Origin: Daucus carota subsp. sativus
Taxonomy: Eukaryota; Streptophyta; Magnoliopsida; Apiales; Apiaceae
NCBI RefSeq assembly: GCF_001625215.2
Contig: NC_030388.2
Span: 20,024,058 to 20,088,057 of the forward strand
Direction: 5' to 3'
DNA length: 64,000 bases
The number at the start of each line of letters is the position of its first letter. The stretch's first letter is position 1. Under the pieces are notes generated by a model. It was given only the letters and a program-made list of their open reading frames with translations, did not search any database and was not told where the DNA came from. Both the position numbers and the translations under genes were made by a program. Positions 61,236 to 64,000 of the stretch are shown piece by piece.

Positions 61236-63943
61236 ATGTGGAAACTTAAAGTTGCAGAAGGAGGAAGTCCCTGGCTTCGGAGTTTAAACAATCACTCAGG
61301 CCGCCAAATTTAGGAGTTTAATCCCAACCTTGGATCTCCAGAAGAGCTAGCAGAGATCGAAAAGGTTCGACAAACTTTTCAGGAAAATCGGTTCAGTCAA
61401 AAACACAGTTCCGATCTCCTCATGCGCATTCAGGTTTTATCAGGCCTTGGTTCACAAAATTTTTTTCCAGGAATTTGAACTATGTTTCCTTATGTCTCAT
61501 TATGCACTTGATATATGTTCCTATAGTTCAGCCATGTTTTTGGATAGTTCTATTTCTTGGAACATCTCATTCGCATTTGTGTATTAACATTATACTATTA
61601 CAGTCATGTACAGAATAATATCATCATAGCATATGGTAGGCCTCGGTGCGGCTATAATACTCCCATTCTCACAAATGTGGCATTAAATTTACAGTTTGCA
61701 AATGAGAATCAAGACAGAGTAATCTTACCACGTGTCGAGGTAAAAGATATAGAAGATATATCAGAGGATAAAGTAACCGCAACATTAAGGAGAGCATTGA
61801 GTTTCCATTCAACTCTCCAGGCCAATGATGGACACTGGCCAGGAGATCACTACGGTCCACTAATTTTTATGCCAGGTCTTGTAAGTCTAAAGTTTACTTC
61901 CAGCTCTTCTTAATTGTCGTTCTTCAACTTCCTTCTGATACCAGCTTTTAGATTTTTCTTGAAAGACACTCTGTTATTGGTAGTCCTAGATTATGCAGTG
62001 AATTTTAATGATATGCAGCAATATTTAGTATTTTCTGATGCATCAGGTGATAACTCTATCAATAACCGGAGGACTGAATGCAATTCTATCGGAAGAACAT
62101 AAACGTGAGATTTGTCGGTATTTTTACAATCATCAGGCAAGTATGCTTCGTGATGAAAATACGTTATTTTGTGATTCAAGTTTGGTTTTTAGAACTTGTT
62201 GGTGTTTGTTGCTTGAATGATAGTTTTGGTTACATTTTCTTATCCCTTTTATTCCGAAAAGGATTTACTGGATCATAGATATTTTTTGATTTTATCAGAA
62301 CAGTGATGGTGGGTGGGGTTTACACATTGAGGGTCCAAATACTATGGTTGTTACGGTCCTGAACTATGTCAGTTTGAGGCTGCTTGGGGAAGGAGCTAAT
62401 GACGGCCAAGGGGCAATGGAAAAAGCCCGTCAATGGATTTTGGATCATGGTGGTGCCACTTCAGTATCATCATGGGGGAAAATATGGCTTTCAGTTGAGT
62501 GCCGCCGCTGAGTTTTCTGTTCATTTGTCTTGTTATTCTGTAGTACATTTTTTATATTTGCTTATATTTACCTTATGGTGACAGATTCTGGGTGTCTTTG
62601 AATGGTCAGGAAATAATCCTGTGCAACCGGAGATATGGATGTTACCTTATATTCTACCAACTCACCCGGGTGAAAATAAATATTTCAACCTTCATATGTG
62701 GTTTCTTAGCAAAAATATCATCTTTTTTACTACTTTTCTCGAGGAGAAGTTTAATTAACTGAAAATTTTGACATAACCTAGAACCTCTTATCACCATAGT
62801 GTCACGTGTTTTGGTGGTTTCCAGCTAGCTTTTATTTTCAAAAATATGTTAAGGGATCGGAAGCAGCTATATTGTTTTCATGTCTAGGTCCGCTAGATTT
62901 GAACATTATTACAATGCTCATGTAGGAAACTCTCTGGCAGAACTGTATCACTTCTTCCCTCTAGTCTCATATCCTCGCTGCTTGTTACTTCTTGCATCCT
63001 TCATTAATTGCACTCTTAACTTCATACTAAATATGTTCTGACCCAAATTTTTCACTAGATGGTGATATTTTTTGTAATATTATGAATACTATACTTTTCT
63101 GACTAACTAAAGAAACCTCTTTTTCCCCACTTCAACAGGGAGACTGTGGTGTCACTGTCGGTTGATTAATCTGCCGATGTCATACTTGTATGGTAGGAGG
63201 TTTGTTGGCCCAATCTCATCAACAGTGCTAGCTCTGAGAGAGGAGATATTTAATGTCCCTTATCATGAAATAGATTGGAATCAAGCACGCAACTTATGTG
63301 CAAAGGTCGGTAAATTGTACAAGAACTAGTGTTGCCACATTGCCACTGTAAGCTACTTAATTAAGAATGCCCAGTTCCATACTGCCATTCGCAAGGCCAC
63401 CAGGCCGGTTTTGCTTATTTCTTCTACCATAAATTGAAATAAAAATCCACCAGAAAAACTAAATATTGCTGAGCCCATGGATACATGTTTCTCTTTCAGA
63501 TGAAGTATTATGGTGAGCAGCAATTTATCCATTTTAGTCTATAAAGGTTAAACCCTCCAATGACTGCAGCAATTAAGCATAACAAATAGGAGACGCACTG
63601 GATTCTTAGTTTAATGTCACACTGTCAGAAACAATTTACAACAAAATAGAGAAGATCTTCTCTGAAATCATTCTATGAAATCAATTCCTCTCCATTCTAA
63701 AGTGTACGTACAAACAGACATGAGTTGATTGAATTAGCCTATATGTATCTGCAGGAAGATCTGTTTCATCCACGCCCTCTCATACAGGATATACTTTGGG
63801 GAACCCTGGATAAGGTCGTGGAACCTCTTTTAATGCATTGGCCAGGGTCCAAGTTAAGAGAGAAATCGCTTCGCACTGTTATGGAACACATACATTATGA
63901 GGATGAAAATACTCAGTACATATGTATAGGACCCATAAATAAG
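61236..63943 (+). CDS. Oxidosqualene cyclase, cycloartenol-synthase-like; 5' part with nonsense codon 26
   Basis: Cyclises 2,3-oxidosqualene to a sterol or triterpene scaffold at the ER. Exons: 61236-61433, 61695-61880, 62047-62136, 62299-62493, 62585-62669, 63139-63305, 63755-63943; all join in frame to about residue 302 and the gene leaves the window. Visible: start [21 protein letters not shown], a QW-like [19 protein letters not shown] and [26 protein letters not shown] and WCHCR point to the cycloartenol-synthase side rather than beta-amyrin synthase. Codon 26, normally Trp in this family, is TAG (61311-61313). Intron 3 has a GC donor (CAG|GCAAGT). The catalytic DCTAE region lies outside the window, so the product cannot be told. 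It may be a very recent pseudogene, or the stop may be polymorphic or an error. Confidence 0.85.
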
Positions 63944-64000
63944 GTCAGTTTATGTTCCATGACACTGTTACTTGTAATTGTGTATTCCTATATTTGAGGG

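Overview
The window is AT-rich nuclear DNA of a flowering plant, almost certainly a eudicot. It has many-exon genes with GT-AG introns, a Ty1/copia element, CACTA, hAT and Stowaway-like transposons, and long (TA)n tracts. It holds genes for two UbiA-type aromatic prenyltransferases, CYP71-clan P450s, a p-coumaroyl-/feruloyl-CoA 2-oxoglutarate dioxygenase relic and a cycloartenol-synthase-like oxidosqualene cyclase. The dioxygenase and prenyltransferase together recall prenylated-coumarin plants such as Apiaceae or Rutaceae. Apiaceae is my best guess, from knowledge of the families; the sequence itself does not prove it.

Layout: 1-5541 is most of a CACTA element carrying a Ulp1-like peptidase gene, inserted into a copia retrotransposon (5542-9114). 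Next comes a large tandem duplication. Unit 1 (about 9129-38600) holds prenyltransferase A (9981-22586, minus strand, 12 exons, intron 5 swollen to 9.4 kb), an intact two-exon P450 (34118-35915, minus), and a stub of a cyclase gene (38222-38590, plus) that keeps only the promoter and about 12 codons. Unit 2 (about 39600 to past the end) repeats the order: prenyltransferase B (40059-44809, minus), a broken P450 (59164-60350, minus) and the cyclase (61236 to beyond 64000, plus). Between B and the second P450 lie a dead C2'H/F6'H-type dioxygenase (54858-55424) and a displaced piece of P450 exon 1 (57243-57759).

In each unit both genes on the minus strand precede a divergent P450/cyclase pair. 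Unit 1 kept the P450 and lost the cyclase; unit 2 broke the P450 and kept a nearly whole cyclase that has one nonsense codon in exon 1. Both prenyltransferases read open with consistent splice sites, but only B has a long N-terminal presequence.

The intergenic space and introns are filled by small DNA transposons. Several can be timed against the duplication because the other unit has the same insertion or the empty site. The most striking block is 16134-21465 in intron 5 of prenyltransferase A: five separate elements embedded in (TA)n tracts, one a 1.3-kb near-perfect palindrome, all stacked at a single site that is empty in gene B. I saw no tRNA, rRNA or CRISPR.
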